DNA of 64,000 nt from Bartonella bilalgolemi. GTDB lineage: Bacteria > Pseudomonadota > Alphaproteobacteria > Rhizobiales > Rhizobiaceae. Below, piece by piece: positions 45,090 to 54,176 of this stretch. Below the pieces are notes generated by a model. The model did not search any database. It had not been told where the DNA came from and saw only the letters and a program-made list of their open reading frames with translations. Positions within the stretch are counted from its first letter, which is position 1. Each line of letters begins with the position of its first letter. The translations under genes and the position numbers were made by a program. The DNA lies in assembly GCF_023500045.1 (NCBI RefSeq), contig NZ_JAMCOF010000003.1:1-64000 (forward strand). The letters are read 5' to 3'.

Positions 45090-45491
45090 ATGATTATTGG
45101 TCTTGGCAATGATATGGTTGATATAAGGCGGATTGAGAGGATGTTGGTTCGCTATGGTGGCCGTTTTATACGGCGTATTTTTACAGATGTTGAACAAGAA
45201 AAATCTGAAAGTCTCTATCACCGATCTAGTTCCTATGCTAAAAGATTTGCTGCTAAAGAAGCGTGCGCTAAAGCGTTAGGAACAGGGGTTGCTTGTGGTG
45301 TTAGTTGGAAAGATATGGGGGTAGTTAATTTACCATCTGGTAAACCTACTATGAGATTAACGAATTGCGCGCGCGAGCGATTAAAAGAACTATTACCTCC
45401 TCACCATGAGGTGATGATACATCTCAGTATAACAGATGATTTTCCTTGGGCGCAGGCGTTTGTTATTATAGAAGCACTTCCATGTGTATAG
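45090..45491 (+). CDS. acpS: holo-[acyl-carrier-protein] synthase
   Basis: AcpS transfers the 4'-phosphopantetheine arm of coenzyme A to acyl carrier protein. The 133 residues carry the signature [20 protein letters not shown], in which Asp8 (or so) binds magnesium. [11 protein letters not shown] and [19 protein letters not shown] follow, with the metal-binding Glu in FAAKEA. It lies 5 bases after the DUF2062 gene and before lepB. Pantothenate, the precursor of coenzyme A, is made by panC and panB at 48740-50413. Confidence 0.95.
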   Translation: MIIGLGNDMVDIRRIERMLVRYGGRFIRRIFTDVEQEKSESLYHRSSSYAKRFAAKEACAKALGTGVACGVSWKDMGVVNLPSGKPTMRLTNCARERLKELLPPHHEVMIHLSITDDFPWAQAFVIIEALPCV

Positions 45492-45569
45492 TTGCGTGAG
45501 AGATTGCGCTTTTATTATTTGGGCATTATGATGACAAAATAAGTTTTATCTATAAAAAGGTAGTACAGG

Positions 45570-46352
45570 ATGAAGCAAGAAGAAAAAATGAAAAAAAAAG
45601 ATAAAAAAAGTGAAATTATTGAATTTTTTTCTGTTTTGATACAAGCTTTGTTTTTGGCTGGGATTATTCGTACACTTTTTTTTCAGCCTTTTACTATTCC
45701 TTCTGGTTCAATGCGTCCTACTTTGTTAGTGGGGGATTATCTTTTTGTTTCTAAATATGCATATGGGTATTCTCGTTTTTCTATACCTTTCTCTCCTCCT
45801 ATTTTTTCAGGACGGATTTGGGCATCTCAGCCTAAGCGTGGGGATGTTTTGGTTTTTCGTTTACCGAGCAATCCGGATATTGATTATATTAAACGTGTTA
45901 TTGGATTACCCGGTGATCGTGTTCAAGTTCGTCAAAGTGTTATCTATATCAATGGTGAAGCTGTTCCACGTCAGTTTATGGGGAAGATTGATAATCCTGA
46001 TGTGACAGAGGTTAGTTACCCTGTTGATGTTTATCGCGAAACAATGTCTAATGGCGTAAGTTACGATACGCTTAATTTAGGGTTTGTTCCTCAGGTTGAT
46101 GATACAAAGGTTTTTGAGGTTCCACCAGGACATTATTTTGTGATGGGTGATAATCGTGATAATTCAGATGATAGCCGTTTGAGTGTAGGATATGTTCCGG
46201 ATGAGAATCTTATTGGCAGAGCCAATTTGATTTTTTTCTCTATTAGTAATGGTTCTAGTGCGTGGCAGATTTGGCGTTGGCCATTTGATGTACGTTGGGA
46301 TCGTTTATTTTCTTTCATTCATGCTCTTCACTATTTTCCGCTTGATAAATAA
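45570..46352 (+). CDS. lepB: signal peptidase I
   Basis: LepB cleaves signal peptides from exported proteins at the inner membrane. The 260 residues begin with a very basic tail and one membrane anchor (FFSVLIQALFLAGIIRTLFF, about residues 20-40). The catalytic Ser is in PFTIPSGSMRPTLLVGDYLF (about residue 48). The general-base Lys is in IDYIKRVIGLPGDRVQV. The segment VMGDNRDNSDDSR marks the end of the conserved core. It is placed just before rnc, the usual lepB-rnc-era order, with an 11-base gap. Confidence 0.96.
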   Translation: MKQEEKMKKKDKKSEIIEFFSVLIQALFLAGIIRTLFFQPFTIPSGSMRPTLLVGDYLFVSKYAYGYSRFSIPFSPPIFSGRIWASQPKRGDVLVFRLPSNPDIDYIKRVIGLPGDRVQVRQSVIYINGEAVPRQFMGKIDNPDVTEVSYPVDVYRETMSNGVSYDTLNLGFVPQVDDTKVFEVPPGHYFVMGDNRDNSDDSRLSVGYVPDENLIGRANLIFFSISNGSSAWQIWRWPFDVRWDRLFSFIHALHYFPLDK

Positions 46353-46363
46353 GTAGGAATTCG

Positions 46364-47074
46364 GTGATGAAGTATCACGTTATTGATCAGCTGGAAAAGC
46401 TGACAGGGCATAGTTTTAAAGATGTAGATAGATTAAAAAGAGCATTAACGCATTCCAGTGTGCAAAGTTCAGAGAATGGTAATTATGAGAGGTTAGAATT
46501 TTTAGGTGATCGAGTTCTTGGGCTTTTGATTGCTGAAATGCTTTATAAAATTTTTCCACAAGCAAGTGAAGGTGAATTATCCGTACGTTTAAATGGTTTG
46601 GTAAATGCGCAAACATGTGCCGATATTGCATTAGAAATGGGATTACCCGATATGGTTTATGTTGGTTGTGAAATGAAAAACTTAGAAGGTCGTCGGTTAG
46701 CTAATATGCATGCCGATGTTATTGAAGCCTTAATCGCTGTAATATATCTTGACGGAGGTTTAGAAAGTGTTCGACCTGTCATTCAAAGATACTGGCAAGA
46801 TCGAGCAAAGAAGATGAATGCTGGTCGACGTGATGCCAAAACGGAGTTACAGGAATGGGCTCATACACAAGATAGTGCACAACCTCATTACCAGGTTGTA
46901 CAGCGTTATGGCCCAGATCATGATCCGATTTTTGTAGTTGAGGTAAGTATTTGTGGTTATGCACCTGAGATAGGGCGGGGTAGTTCTAAACGTCAAGCCG
47001 AGAGAGACGCTGCTGAAAGAATCTTGCGACGTGAAGGTATATGGGAAATAGAGGGGAAACATAATCATGAATGA
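46364..47074 (+). CDS. rnc: ribonuclease III
   Basis: RNase III cuts double-stranded RNA, including ribosomal precursors. The 236 residues contain the signature NYERLEFLGDRVLGLLIAEM (about residues 43-62) with the metal-binding Glu and Asp. The second acidic site is in ANMHADVIEALIAVIYLDGG. The double-stranded RNA-binding domain is at about 155-228 (DAKTELQEWAHTQDS, then IGRGSSKRQAERDAAERIL). The era start overlaps the rnc end by 8 bases, so translation is coupled. The start may be either of two adjacent ATGs. Confidence 0.96.
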   Translation: MMKYHVIDQLEKLTGHSFKDVDRLKRALTHSSVQSSENGNYERLEFLGDRVLGLLIAEMLYKIFPQASEGELSVRLNGLVNAQTCADIALEMGLPDMVYVGCEMKNLEGRRLANMHADVIEALIAVIYLDGGLESVRPVIQRYWQDRAKKMNAGRRDAKTELQEWAHTQDSAQPHYQVVQRYGPDHDPIFVVEVSICGYAPEIGRGSSKRQAERDAAERILRREGIWEIEGKHNHE

Positions 47075-47969
47075 TCTTATTAAAACGCGTTCAGGTTTTG
47101 TTGCTCTCATTGGTGTGCCTAATGCAGGAAAGTCAACGTTAGTTAATCAGTTAGTTGGAACGAAAGTCTCAATTGTAACACATAAAGTACAAACAACACG
47201 AACTTTAATTCGTGGTATTGTAATTTATGATAAGAGCCAAATTATTCTGATTGATACACCAGGTGTTTTTCGTCCTCATAAACGATTAGAGCGAGCTATG
47301 GTTTCAGCTGCTTGGGGTGGTGCGAAGAATGCTGATATTCTTTTGGTTCTCATTGATGCCCAGAGTGGTCTTTCAGATGAAGTTAATGCAATGTTAGATA
47401 TTTTAAAAAGTGTTGAACAGGATAAAGTTCTTGTTCTGAATAAAATTGATACGGTTGTTAAATCATCTCTTTTGGCATTAACCGCTAAAGTGAATGAACG
47501 AGTGAGTTTTTTGCAGACATTTATGATTTCAGCTTTAAATGGTTCTGGGTGTAAGGATTTGCTGCATTATCTTAGTACAATTATGCAGGAGGGGCCATGG
47601 TATTATCCAGAAGATCAAATTTCTGACATGCCTATGCGTCAGCTTGCTGCTGAAATTACGCGTGAAAAACTTTTTCTTCGTCTCCATCAAGAACTTCCTT
47701 ATTCTTCAACAGTTGAAACAGAAAATTGGGAAGAGTGTGCAAATGGTTCGGTTAAAATTAATCAAGTCATTTATGTAGAACGTGATAATCAGAAAAAAAT
47801 TGTTTTAGGAACAAAGGGTAGCACTATTAAAGCTATTGGTCAGGCAGCACGTAAAGAATTAATGGATATCATAGGACAGAAGGTTCATCTTTTTATATTT
47901 GTGAAAGTGCGTGATAATTGGGACTCAAACCCAGAGCGTTATCGCGAAATGGGATTGGATTTTTTTTAA
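47067..47969 (+). CDS. era: GTPase Era
   Basis: Era is an essential GTPase that binds 16S rRNA and the small ribosomal subunit during assembly. The 300 residues have G1 in VALIGVPNAGKSTLVNQLVG, G2 with VQTTRTLIRGI, G3 in ILIDTPGVFRPHKRL and G4 in VLVLNKIDTV, all in the first half. The C-terminal KH domain is recognisable (QKKIVLGTKGSTIKAIGQAA). Length is typical. It overlaps rnc by 8 bases and is followed 4 bases later by recO. Confidence 0.97.
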   Translation: MNDLIKTRSGFVALIGVPNAGKSTLVNQLVGTKVSIVTHKVQTTRTLIRGIVIYDKSQIILIDTPGVFRPHKRLERAMVSAAWGGAKNADILLVLIDAQSGLSDEVNAMLDILKSVEQDKVLVLNKIDTVVKSSLLALTAKVNERVSFLQTFMISALNGSGCKDLLHYLSTIMQEGPWYYPEDQISDMPMRQLAAEITREKLFLRLHQELPYSSTVETENWEECANGSVKINQVIYVERDNQKKIVLGTKGSTIKAIGQAARKELMDIIGQKVHLFIFVKVRDNWDSNPERYREMGLDFF

Positions 47970-47973
47970 TGCG

Positions 47974-48720
47974 ATGAAATGGAAAGAACAAGCTATCATT
48001 CTCGGCACACGCCAACATGGTGAAACAAACGTTATTCTTGAAATTATGACGCGACAGCATGGTCGCTATATGGGAATTGTAAAAGGTGGACGTTCTCGTC
48101 GTATGGCTCCTCTCCTTCAGCCTGGAAATTTTGTTGAAGCTGAATGGTGGGCACGTTTAGATGAACATTTAGGATTATTTAGGCTTGAAGCACTTGATTT
48201 GCATGCTTCAAGATTGATAGTTTTACCAGAGGCACTTTATTCCCTGCAATTGATGGTTTCTCATTTACGGCTTCTTCCTGAGCGTGATCCTCATCCTGTT
48301 TTGTATGATATGTTATCTTTTTTTATGCAAAATTTTGATGATCCATTTGTAAATGCTGAATTACTTGTACGTTTTGAGCTTCTACTGCTTGAAGAACTTG
48401 GTTTTGGACTCGATTTGTCCTGTTGTGCTGTAACAGGTCGTCAAGAAAAACTTTGTTATGTTTCTCCAAAATCGGGACGTGCTGTATGTGAGGAAATAGG
48501 ACGCCCTTGGAAAGATAAGCTTTTACTTTTACCGCAATTTCTTGTACAAAAAACCATTTGTCCTGTTGATTTTAGTGATATAAACAAAGGACTAATTTTG
48601 ACAGGTTTTTTTTTAACACGCTATGTTTGGGAGGCGAGAGGTATAAAACAGCCGTCTTTACGTGTTAGTTTGGTACAATTGTTTGAACGGCGGTTTTGTA
48701 TGGAAATGTCAACGTTTTGA
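47974..48720 (+). CDS. recO: DNA repair protein RecO
   Basis: RecO helps load RecA on gapped DNA in the RecFOR pathway. The start at 47974 (MKWKEQAIILGTRQHGETNV) fits the family; the frame is open upstream to 47911 inside era. The 248 residues include an OB-fold N terminus (MTRQHGRYMGIVKGGRSRR, then GNFVEAEWWARLDEHLGLFR). The helical C-terminal part includes LLVRFELLLLEELGFGLDLS and CAVTGRQEKLCYVSPKSGRA, with Cys residues that resemble the zinc-site region of some RecO proteins. It ends the acpS-lepB-rnc-era-recO cluster, and panC begins 19 bases later. Confidence 0.93.
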   Translation: MKWKEQAIILGTRQHGETNVILEIMTRQHGRYMGIVKGGRSRRMAPLLQPGNFVEAEWWARLDEHLGLFRLEALDLHASRLIVLPEALYSLQLMVSHLRLLPERDPHPVLYDMLSFFMQNFDDPFVNAELLVRFELLLLEELGFGLDLSCCAVTGRQEKLCYVSPKSGRAVCEEIGRPWKDKLLLLPQFLVQKTICPVDFSDINKGLILTGFFLTRYVWEARGIKQPSLRVSLVQLFERRFCMEMSTF

Positions 48721-48739
48721 TTTTGTGAAAGTAGATAGA

Positions 48740-49585
48740 ATGCAAACTTTGCAAACAATTGTTGAGTTGCGTCAATACCTCAGAGAGGAGCGACGTTTAG
48801 GGCTGTCAATTGGTTTTGTACCAACTATGGGGGCGTTGCATGAGGGCCATCTTGCATTGGTGCGACAGGCACGGGCAATGTGCGATCGTATAGTGGTTTC
48901 TATATTTGTTAATCCCAAGCAATTTAGTCGACATGAGGATTTTAATATATATCCGAGAGATCTAGAAGGAGATTGCTCTTTATTGAAAAGAGCAAATGTT
49001 GAGTATGTTTTTGTGCCTTCTGTAGAAGAAATGTGGCCGCTAGGCAATGAGACAATTGTAGAAGTAGAAAAATTATCACGTATTTTGATGGGAAAATTAC
49101 GTCCAGGACATTTTTGTGGTGTAACCAGTGTTGTTGCTAAACTTTTTAATATTGTTCAACCAGATAAAGCTTTTTTTGGGGAAAAAGATTTTCAACAGCT
49201 TTTGATTATCCGTCGTATGGTTAAAGATTTGGCTTTTCCTGTTGAAATTGTCGGTGTTCCTATTTTACGTGATGCAGATGGAGTTGCTAGTTCTTCACGC
49301 AATAAACTTTTGACATTAGAAGATCGCAAAGCTGCGAAAATTATTCCTGAAAGCCTTAAAGCCGTTAAGAAACTTTATGAGCAAGGTGAACGATCTGTTG
49401 ATAAATTGTGTGAAGTTGTCCGCTCTGTTTTACAAAAAGAACCACGTGCTGTTATTGAGTCAATAGATTTACGTGATGTAGAAACTTTGTGCGTGATTAA
49501 AAAGGAATTAAATACGTCTGCGGTTTTGTTGCTTACGGTTTGCTTTGGTGAAGTTAGACTTATTGATCAATATATATTACAATAA
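48740..49585 (+). CDS. panC: pantothenate synthetase
   Basis: PanC joins pantoate and beta-alanine using ATP. The 281 residues start at MQTLQTIVELRQYLREE (48740). The frame is open upstream into recO, but this start fits the family. Motifs: IGFVPTMGALHEGHLALVRQ, the HIGH-like ATP-binding segment; VSIFVNPKQFSRHEDFNIYP; FGEKDFQQLLIIRRMVKDLA; and DADGVASSSRNKLLTLEDR with the KMSKS-like Ser-rich loop. It stands with panB in a two-gene unit, giving the pantothenate pathway except panD and panE, which are not in the window. Confidence 0.96.
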   Translation: MQTLQTIVELRQYLREERRLGLSIGFVPTMGALHEGHLALVRQARAMCDRIVVSIFVNPKQFSRHEDFNIYPRDLEGDCSLLKRANVEYVFVPSVEEMWPLGNETIVEVEKLSRILMGKLRPGHFCGVTSVVAKLFNIVQPDKAFFGEKDFQQLLIIRRMVKDLAFPVEIVGVPILRDADGVASSSRNKLLTLEDRKAAKIIPESLKAVKKLYEQGERSVDKLCEVVRSVLQKEPRAVIESIDLRDVETLCVIKKELNTSAVLLLTVCFGEVRLIDQYILQ

Positions 49586-49597
49586 AGAGGCTGAAAA

Positions 49598-50413
49598 ATG
49601 AGTTTTCATAAAGATATAAAGCGTATTACTGCTTCTGAAATACGTTCGAGAAAAAAACAAGAACCTATTGTTGCTTTAACAGCTTATCAGGCTTATAGCG
49701 CTCGGATTGCTGATTCACATTGTGATGTGCTTGTGGTTGGTGACAGCGTTGGTATGGTTGTATATGGGTTTGATACAACGCTCCCTGTAAGTGTGGATAT
49801 GATGATTTTGCATGGACAAGCTGTTGTGCGTAGCTCTAAACGAGCTCTTGTTGTTGTCGATATGCCTTTTGGTTCTTATGAGCAAAGTCCAGAACAAGCT
49901 TTTACTAATGCATCCCGTATTATTGCAGAAACAGGATGTGGTGCAGTGAAGCTTGAAGGTGGTGCTTATATGTCAGAAACAATTAGTTTTTTATGTAATC
50001 GTGGTATTCCAGTTATGGGTCATATTGGTCTCACACCACAAGCGGTGAATCGTTTTGGCGGTTTTAAGACGCAAGGGCGTAATAAAAATGATTGGTCACA
50101 AATTGAAGCGGATGCTACAGCTATTGAAATGGCAGGTGCTTTTTCTGTTGTTGTGGAAGGGGTGGTAGAGCCATTGGCGGTAAAACTTACAGAGAATCTT
50201 TCTATTCCTACTATTGGTATTGGTGCGTCTAATCTGTGTGATGGACAGGTTTTGGTGATGGAAGATATGTTAGGTTATGGTACTTATGTACCTAAATTTG
50301 TGCGTCGTTATGGTGTTTTCGAGCAAGCGATGGATACAGCAATTAGAAATTATTCGAATGATGTTAAATCACGCATTTTTCCAGCTGATTCAGAGGTCTA
50401 CAAGCTCAAATAA
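49598..50413 (+). CDS. panB: 3-methyl-2-oxobutanoate hydroxymethyltransferase
   Basis: PanB adds a hydroxymethyl group to 3-methyl-2-oxobutanoate to give ketopantoate, the first step of pantothenate synthesis. The 271 residues contain VALTAYQAYSARIADSHCDV and LVVGDSVGMVVYGFDTTLPV, the metal and substrate site. VVVDMPFGSYEQSPEQAFTN and AVKLEGGAYMSETISFLCN follow, and IPTIGIGASNLCDGQVLVME lies near the C terminus. It follows panC by 12 bases with AAAGAGG upstream of the ATG, so the two form one unit. The order panC-panB is the reverse of that in E. coli. Confidence 0.97.
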   Translation: MSFHKDIKRITASEIRSRKKQEPIVALTAYQAYSARIADSHCDVLVVGDSVGMVVYGFDTTLPVSVDMMILHGQAVVRSSKRALVVVDMPFGSYEQSPEQAFTNASRIIAETGCGAVKLEGGAYMSETISFLCNRGIPVMGHIGLTPQAVNRFGGFKTQGRNKNDWSQIEADATAIEMAGAFSVVVEGVVEPLAVKLTENLSIPTIGIGASNLCDGQVLVMEDMLGYGTYVPKFVRRYGVFEQAMDTAIRNYSNDVKSRIFPADSEVYKLK

Positions 50414-50548
50414 ATTGAGTTTAAAAAGGAAATTCTACAAAAAGATGAAGAGATTCAAGGGAGAGATACGATAGAATCTTAATACTTCACCAAAGTAATG
50501 GCCGTCTGATAGTAAGAAATTTTATATTTTTTCAGTTATGACAAAAAA

Positions 50549-51178
50549 TCAGCAACCAGAATATGACCTTTGAACATCGAGATCATTAAAACGAATTAAA
50601 AAGGCGTTTTCAATTTGTTGCGTGGAACATGGTTGTAAATTGAGTCCATTAGGTAAAATATTACTTGGATGACCAAAATAACGAAGAGCTTCTTCTTTAC
50701 TAAAACCAGCAAGAGAGGTGGCTTCATAGAAAGCAGCGATGCGATCAGCTTGTTTGATTTTTTTTAGGATCTTTTGAGGTGGATTGACGGGTAGGGAAAA
50801 GCGTATGTGAATGATATCTTGTATACGTTTTTCTACGCGCTCATAATGTTTTCCTATCACAGCTTTAAACGGTGAGATTATATCGCCTATAACATATTCT
50901 GGTGCATCGTGAAGAAGAGCAAAAAGACATTCTTCATTGGAGGATTTTGGGAAAAGTTTCTGAAATATTTGTTCGACCAAAAGTGAATGTTGTGCGACAG
51001 AATAAGCATATTCTCCTTTTGTTTGTCCGTTCCAACGTGCAACGCGAGCGAGGCCATGGGCAATATCTTCAATTTCAATATCAAAAGGAGAAGGATTAAG
51101 TAAATCAAGTCGTCGACCAGAAAGCATTCTTTGCCATGCACGCGTTGTTCCATCTTGTGATAAGTCAGCTTTAGCCAT
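50549..51178 (-). CDS. HD-domain hydrolase (YfbR-like nucleotidase type)
   Basis: The 209-residue protein is an HD-fold phosphohydrolase. The first metal His is in YSVAQHSLLVEQIFQKLF. The HD pair is in LFALLHDAPEYVIGDIISPF, and the trailing Asp is in IKQADRIAAFYEATS. Relatives include YfbR, a 5'-deoxynucleotidase, and many of unknown substrate; a nucleotidase role is inferred. The N-terminal part (GTTRAWQRMLSGRRLDLL, then SPFDIEIEDIAHGLARVARW) is typical of the alphaproteobacterial group. It follows ygfZ, whose stop touches its start, so the pair is cotranscribed. Confidence 0.88.
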   Translation of the reverse strand: MAKADLSQDGTTRAWQRMLSGRRLDLLNPSPFDIEIEDIAHGLARVARWNGQTKGEYAYSVAQHSLLVEQIFQKLFPKSSNEECLFALLHDAPEYVIGDIISPFKAVIGKHYERVEKRIQDIIHIRFSLPVNPPQKILKKIKQADRIAAFYEATSLAGFSKEEALRYFGHPSNILPNGLNLQPCSTQQIENAFLIRFNDLDVQRSYSGC

Positions 51179-52044
51179 TAGTCAGTCTCTACGGAGCTTT
51201 TAGGGAAGGTAAAATTCATATTTTCAGCAATATTAATTGTTACAGGAATATCATCTACTGTAAATTGAAGATTTTTTTCCATAGCTTCTTTGACATGATC
51301 AATACGCATTAAGGCTAAAGCTTCATTTTTGACACATGTTCTTAATTGACTCAGTATTTTTGTACCTGCTTTAACGGTAGAGCCTGAGGTTAAGGGATAT
51401 TGGCTTTTGACCACTAAAAAACGGCGGCGAGCTGTTCTGCGGTGATGCATTCGTGAAATAACCTCTTGTCCAATATAACATCCCTTATTGAAGAAAAGTC
51501 CATGAATTTGATCATAATTAATATCATGAGGAAAGACTTTACCTATTTCATAATCTTGATCACTTTCTGCTATCCCATAATGGATACGAATTAGATCCCA
51601 ATAAGTATTATACTCTGGAATAAGAAAAGGAATTTTTCCATAAGTTCGTACTACTTTTTCCTTCTTTGGAAATCGCTTATCTATAAAACTTAAATTAAAA
51701 TTTAAACTATCTAATTCATTTTGCCAAAAAACATTTATAATTTCTTGTAGTGGTTGTATAATTTCTATTTTTTTATGAAGCCTGTAGAGGATAAGACGCT
51801 TATGAAAAGTATCAGCTAAGGAAGCCGCAATATCAATCATATAGTTTTGGTCTATTTTGCCAATAAGAAAATCAGCGATAACCTTTCCCTGTGGGGATAA
51901 TAGAGCACCAGGAAAGAGCTCCCGTGAGTTTATTTTTGTTACATCTGTAGTAATAAGAGCTTGCAGAAAATCTGTTGCTTCTTCACCTATAACTTTAATA
52001 ATTTTACGGTTTTTTAAATTTATGGCATTCTGTTTTTCAATCAT
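51178..52044 (-). CDS. ygfZ: folate-binding protein YgfZ (CAF17-like)
   Basis: YgfZ helps assemble or repair certain iron-sulfur proteins and binds folate. The 288-residue form starts at the ATG 52044 (MIEKQNAINLKNRKIIKVI). The open frame extends to 52299, but this would run into the start of the divergent dihydroorotase gene. Residues about 10-70 read VIGEEATDFLQALITTDVTK and GALLSPQGKVIADFLIGKID. The signature KGCYIGQEVISRMHH lies near residue 190-205, with the conserved Cys. The protein is related to GcvT, whose gene is at 29160. Translation is coupled to the HD hydrolase gene downstream. Confidence 0.92.
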   Translation of the reverse strand: MIEKQNAINLKNRKIIKVIGEEATDFLQALITTDVTKINSRELFPGALLSPQGKVIADFLIGKIDQNYMIDIAASLADTFHKRLILYRLHKKIEIIQPLQEIINVFWQNELDSLNFNLSFIDKRFPKKEKVVRTYGKIPFLIPEYNTYWDLIRIHYGIAESDQDYEIGKVFPHDINYDQIHGLFFNKGCYIGQEVISRMHHRRTARRRFLVVKSQYPLTSGSTVKAGTKILSQLRTCVKNEALALMRIDHVKEAMEKNLQFTVDDIPVTINIAENMNFTFPKSSVETD

Positions 52045-52107
52045 GGTTCTTGCCTTTCTGCTCAGAGTTACATAACGATGGAGAAGCGATATACAAGGAG
52101 CATGGCT

Positions 52108-53436
52108 ATGTTTAAAACATTTGATACAATTTTTAAAGGCGCAACGCTCGTTAATCATGATGGTAGCAGTAAGCGCGATATTGGTGTTGTGAGTGGTCGT
52201 ATTGTTGAAATTGGTGATCTCACACGCGCATCTGGTGGAGAGGTAATTGATTGTACAGGACTTCATATTTTGCCTGGTATAATTGACAGCCAAGTTCATT
52301 TTCGTGAACCGGGTAAGGAATATAAGGAAGATCTGGAAAGTGGTTCTCGTTCTGCTGTTTTAGGGGGAGTTACAGCAGTATTTGAAATGCCAAATACCAA
52401 TCCATTAACGATATCGAAAGAAGCTCTGAATGATAAGATTAAACGTGGATTTCATCGGATGCATTGTGATTATGCATTTTGGGTTGGAGCAACACGTGAT
52501 AATATTTATGAATTAGCAGAATTAGAAAAACTTCCTGGTGTTGCTGGCATTAAAGTATTTATGGGATCATCGACAGGTGATCTTCTCGTGGAGGATGATA
52601 GAAGTGTGCGTCTTATTTTGCAAAATACACGCCGTCGCATAGCTTTTCATTCTGAAGATGAAGCACGGCTTAAAGAACGTAAAGCTTTTTGTGTTACAGA
52701 GGATGTGTTATCACATCCAGTTTGGCGTGATGAGGCTACGGCTTTACAATGTACACAGCGTTTAGTTAAAATCGCACGTGAAACAGGAGCACGTATCCAT
52801 ATATTACATCTTTCTACAGCGGAAGAAGTTGAGTTTTTGAAAGAGTATAAAGACATAGCAACAGTTGAAGTTACGCATCATCATTTGACTTTAAGCGCTG
52901 ATGATTATCAACGGTTTGGTACATTTATCCAGATGAATCCACCTATTCGCGAAAAACGTCATCGTGAAGGTCTTTGGTATGGGGTTCAGCAAGGTATTAT
53001 CGATATTTTAGGTTCTGATCATGCTCCGCACACGCTTGAAGAGAAATATAAGCCTTATCCCTTATCTCCTTCAGGGATAACAGGTGTACAGACAACAGCA
53101 GCAATTATGCTTACCCATGTTAATGCAGGGAAAATATCTCTTGAGCGTTTTGTTGATCTTACTTCGCATGGTCCTAATCGGGTTTTTGGTATAAGCTGTA
53201 AAGGGCGTATTGCTGTTGGATATGATGCTGACTTAACTATTGTTGATCTTAAACGTCAGGAAATTATTACAAATACATTAGTTGGTTCACGTGCTGGTTG
53301 GACACCCTATGATGGTAAAAAGGTAAAAGGATGGCCAGTGGGGACAATTATCCGTGGTATGCGAGTTATGTGGGAAGGTGAAATTGTTACATCTTCGCAA
53401 GGTGAGCCTGTTAAATTTACAGAAGTCTTATTGTAG
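52108..53436 (+). CDS. pyrC: dihydroorotase-like amidohydrolase
   Basis: Dihydroorotase closes the ring of carbamoyl aspartate in pyrimidine synthesis. The start at 52108 (MFKTFDTIFKGATLVN) is chosen because AAGGAG lies seven bases upstream; the frame is open to 52078. The 442 residues show class I features: the metal-site segment IIDSQVHFREPGKEYKEDL, the carboxylated Lys in AGIKVFMGSSTGDLLVEDD, HILHLSTAEEVEFL, and GSDHAPHTLEEKYKPYPLSP. In the first metal motif the usual first His is Gln (QVHFR), which I recall as common in the rhizobial branch. The gene is divergent from ygfZ. The protein joins pyrE in the same pathway. Confidence 0.92.
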   Translation: MFKTFDTIFKGATLVNHDGSSKRDIGVVSGRIVEIGDLTRASGGEVIDCTGLHILPGIIDSQVHFREPGKEYKEDLESGSRSAVLGGVTAVFEMPNTNPLTISKEALNDKIKRGFHRMHCDYAFWVGATRDNIYELAELEKLPGVAGIKVFMGSSTGDLLVEDDRSVRLILQNTRRRIAFHSEDEARLKERKAFCVTEDVLSHPVWRDEATALQCTQRLVKIARETGARIHILHLSTAEEVEFLKEYKDIATVEVTHHHLTLSADDYQRFGTFIQMNPPIREKRHREGLWYGVQQGIIDILGSDHAPHTLEEKYKPYPLSPSGITGVQTTAAIMLTHVNAGKISLERFVDLTSHGPNRVFGISCKGRIAVGYDADLTIVDLKRQEIITNTLVGSRAGWTPYDGKKVKGWPVGTIIRGMRVMWEGEIVTSSQGEPVKFTEVLL

Positions 53437-54176
53437 TACCATTTACAAATGGATAAGTATTATTGCATAATTTTGCAATTCAAAATATTCAATTAAGTTA
53501 TTATGCAATAGAATATATTAATTTTATTTATATAAAAAGCTTATAATAGGAATGGGATTTTAAAATGTGCTTTTATTAAAGTACATTCTGTTTGCCAATT
53601 GTTTCTTTTAATTTTTTATATTATTTCTCAATAAAACGAATATTGTGTCTGTAAAACAAATCGGCTACGGAGTAATGCTCATAGTCGCTAGAAAAGGATG
53701 TATGGGATAGTAGGATTGTTTTTTAAATTACTTTGCTAGAAGTAATAATTATTACGGTATTACTTTCTTGTTGTAATGATGATGATCTGCAAGAACAGTT
53801 TAATGAAATTGCTTCTGTAGCTAATAGTATACTTTAAGAAGTAATTATCTCATACTTCATTTGACAAGTTGGCGAGATTTGAAAATTTAAAATTTGGCTT
53901 CTCTCAGAAAATCATAAGATAATTATTATTTTATTATAGGTATATCTTTATGGTCCTAAGGATTCCGGATAAAACGCATTCCCTAGTAATAAAAGTTCCG
54001 GGTAAAGTCAATCAAGAGAGAGAAAATTAAGAAAAATCTAGAGATTATAGAGATCTATAATAAAAGGATAGCATAAAATCATGTTTATCAGCAATAAATT
54101 TCTTATATTTTCATAGGCTAGTTTATTTTTTGGGATTGCTTATGTCAGTTAAATAAGGAATCTATCGATTTGTTTT
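53437..54176. other. gap downstream of the dihydroorotase gene
   Basis: About 740 bases. TATTGCATAAT (53461-53471) and ATTATGCAATA (53500-53510) are perfect 11-base inverted repeats 28 bases apart, just after the dihydroorotase gene. Near 53733-53837 a 34-codon plus-strand frame reads LLEVIIITVLLSCCNDDDLQ and on to EQFNEIASVANSIL. It resembles a tiny lipoprotein end with a Cys after LLS, but it has only a TTG start and no ribosome site. Otherwise nothing recognised. Confidence 0.4.

Noticed and set aside
53951-54031. 26-codon plus-strand frame with two similar IPDK/VPGK segments
   Set aside because: Too short, with no ribosome site or family; the internal similarity is weak and probably chance.
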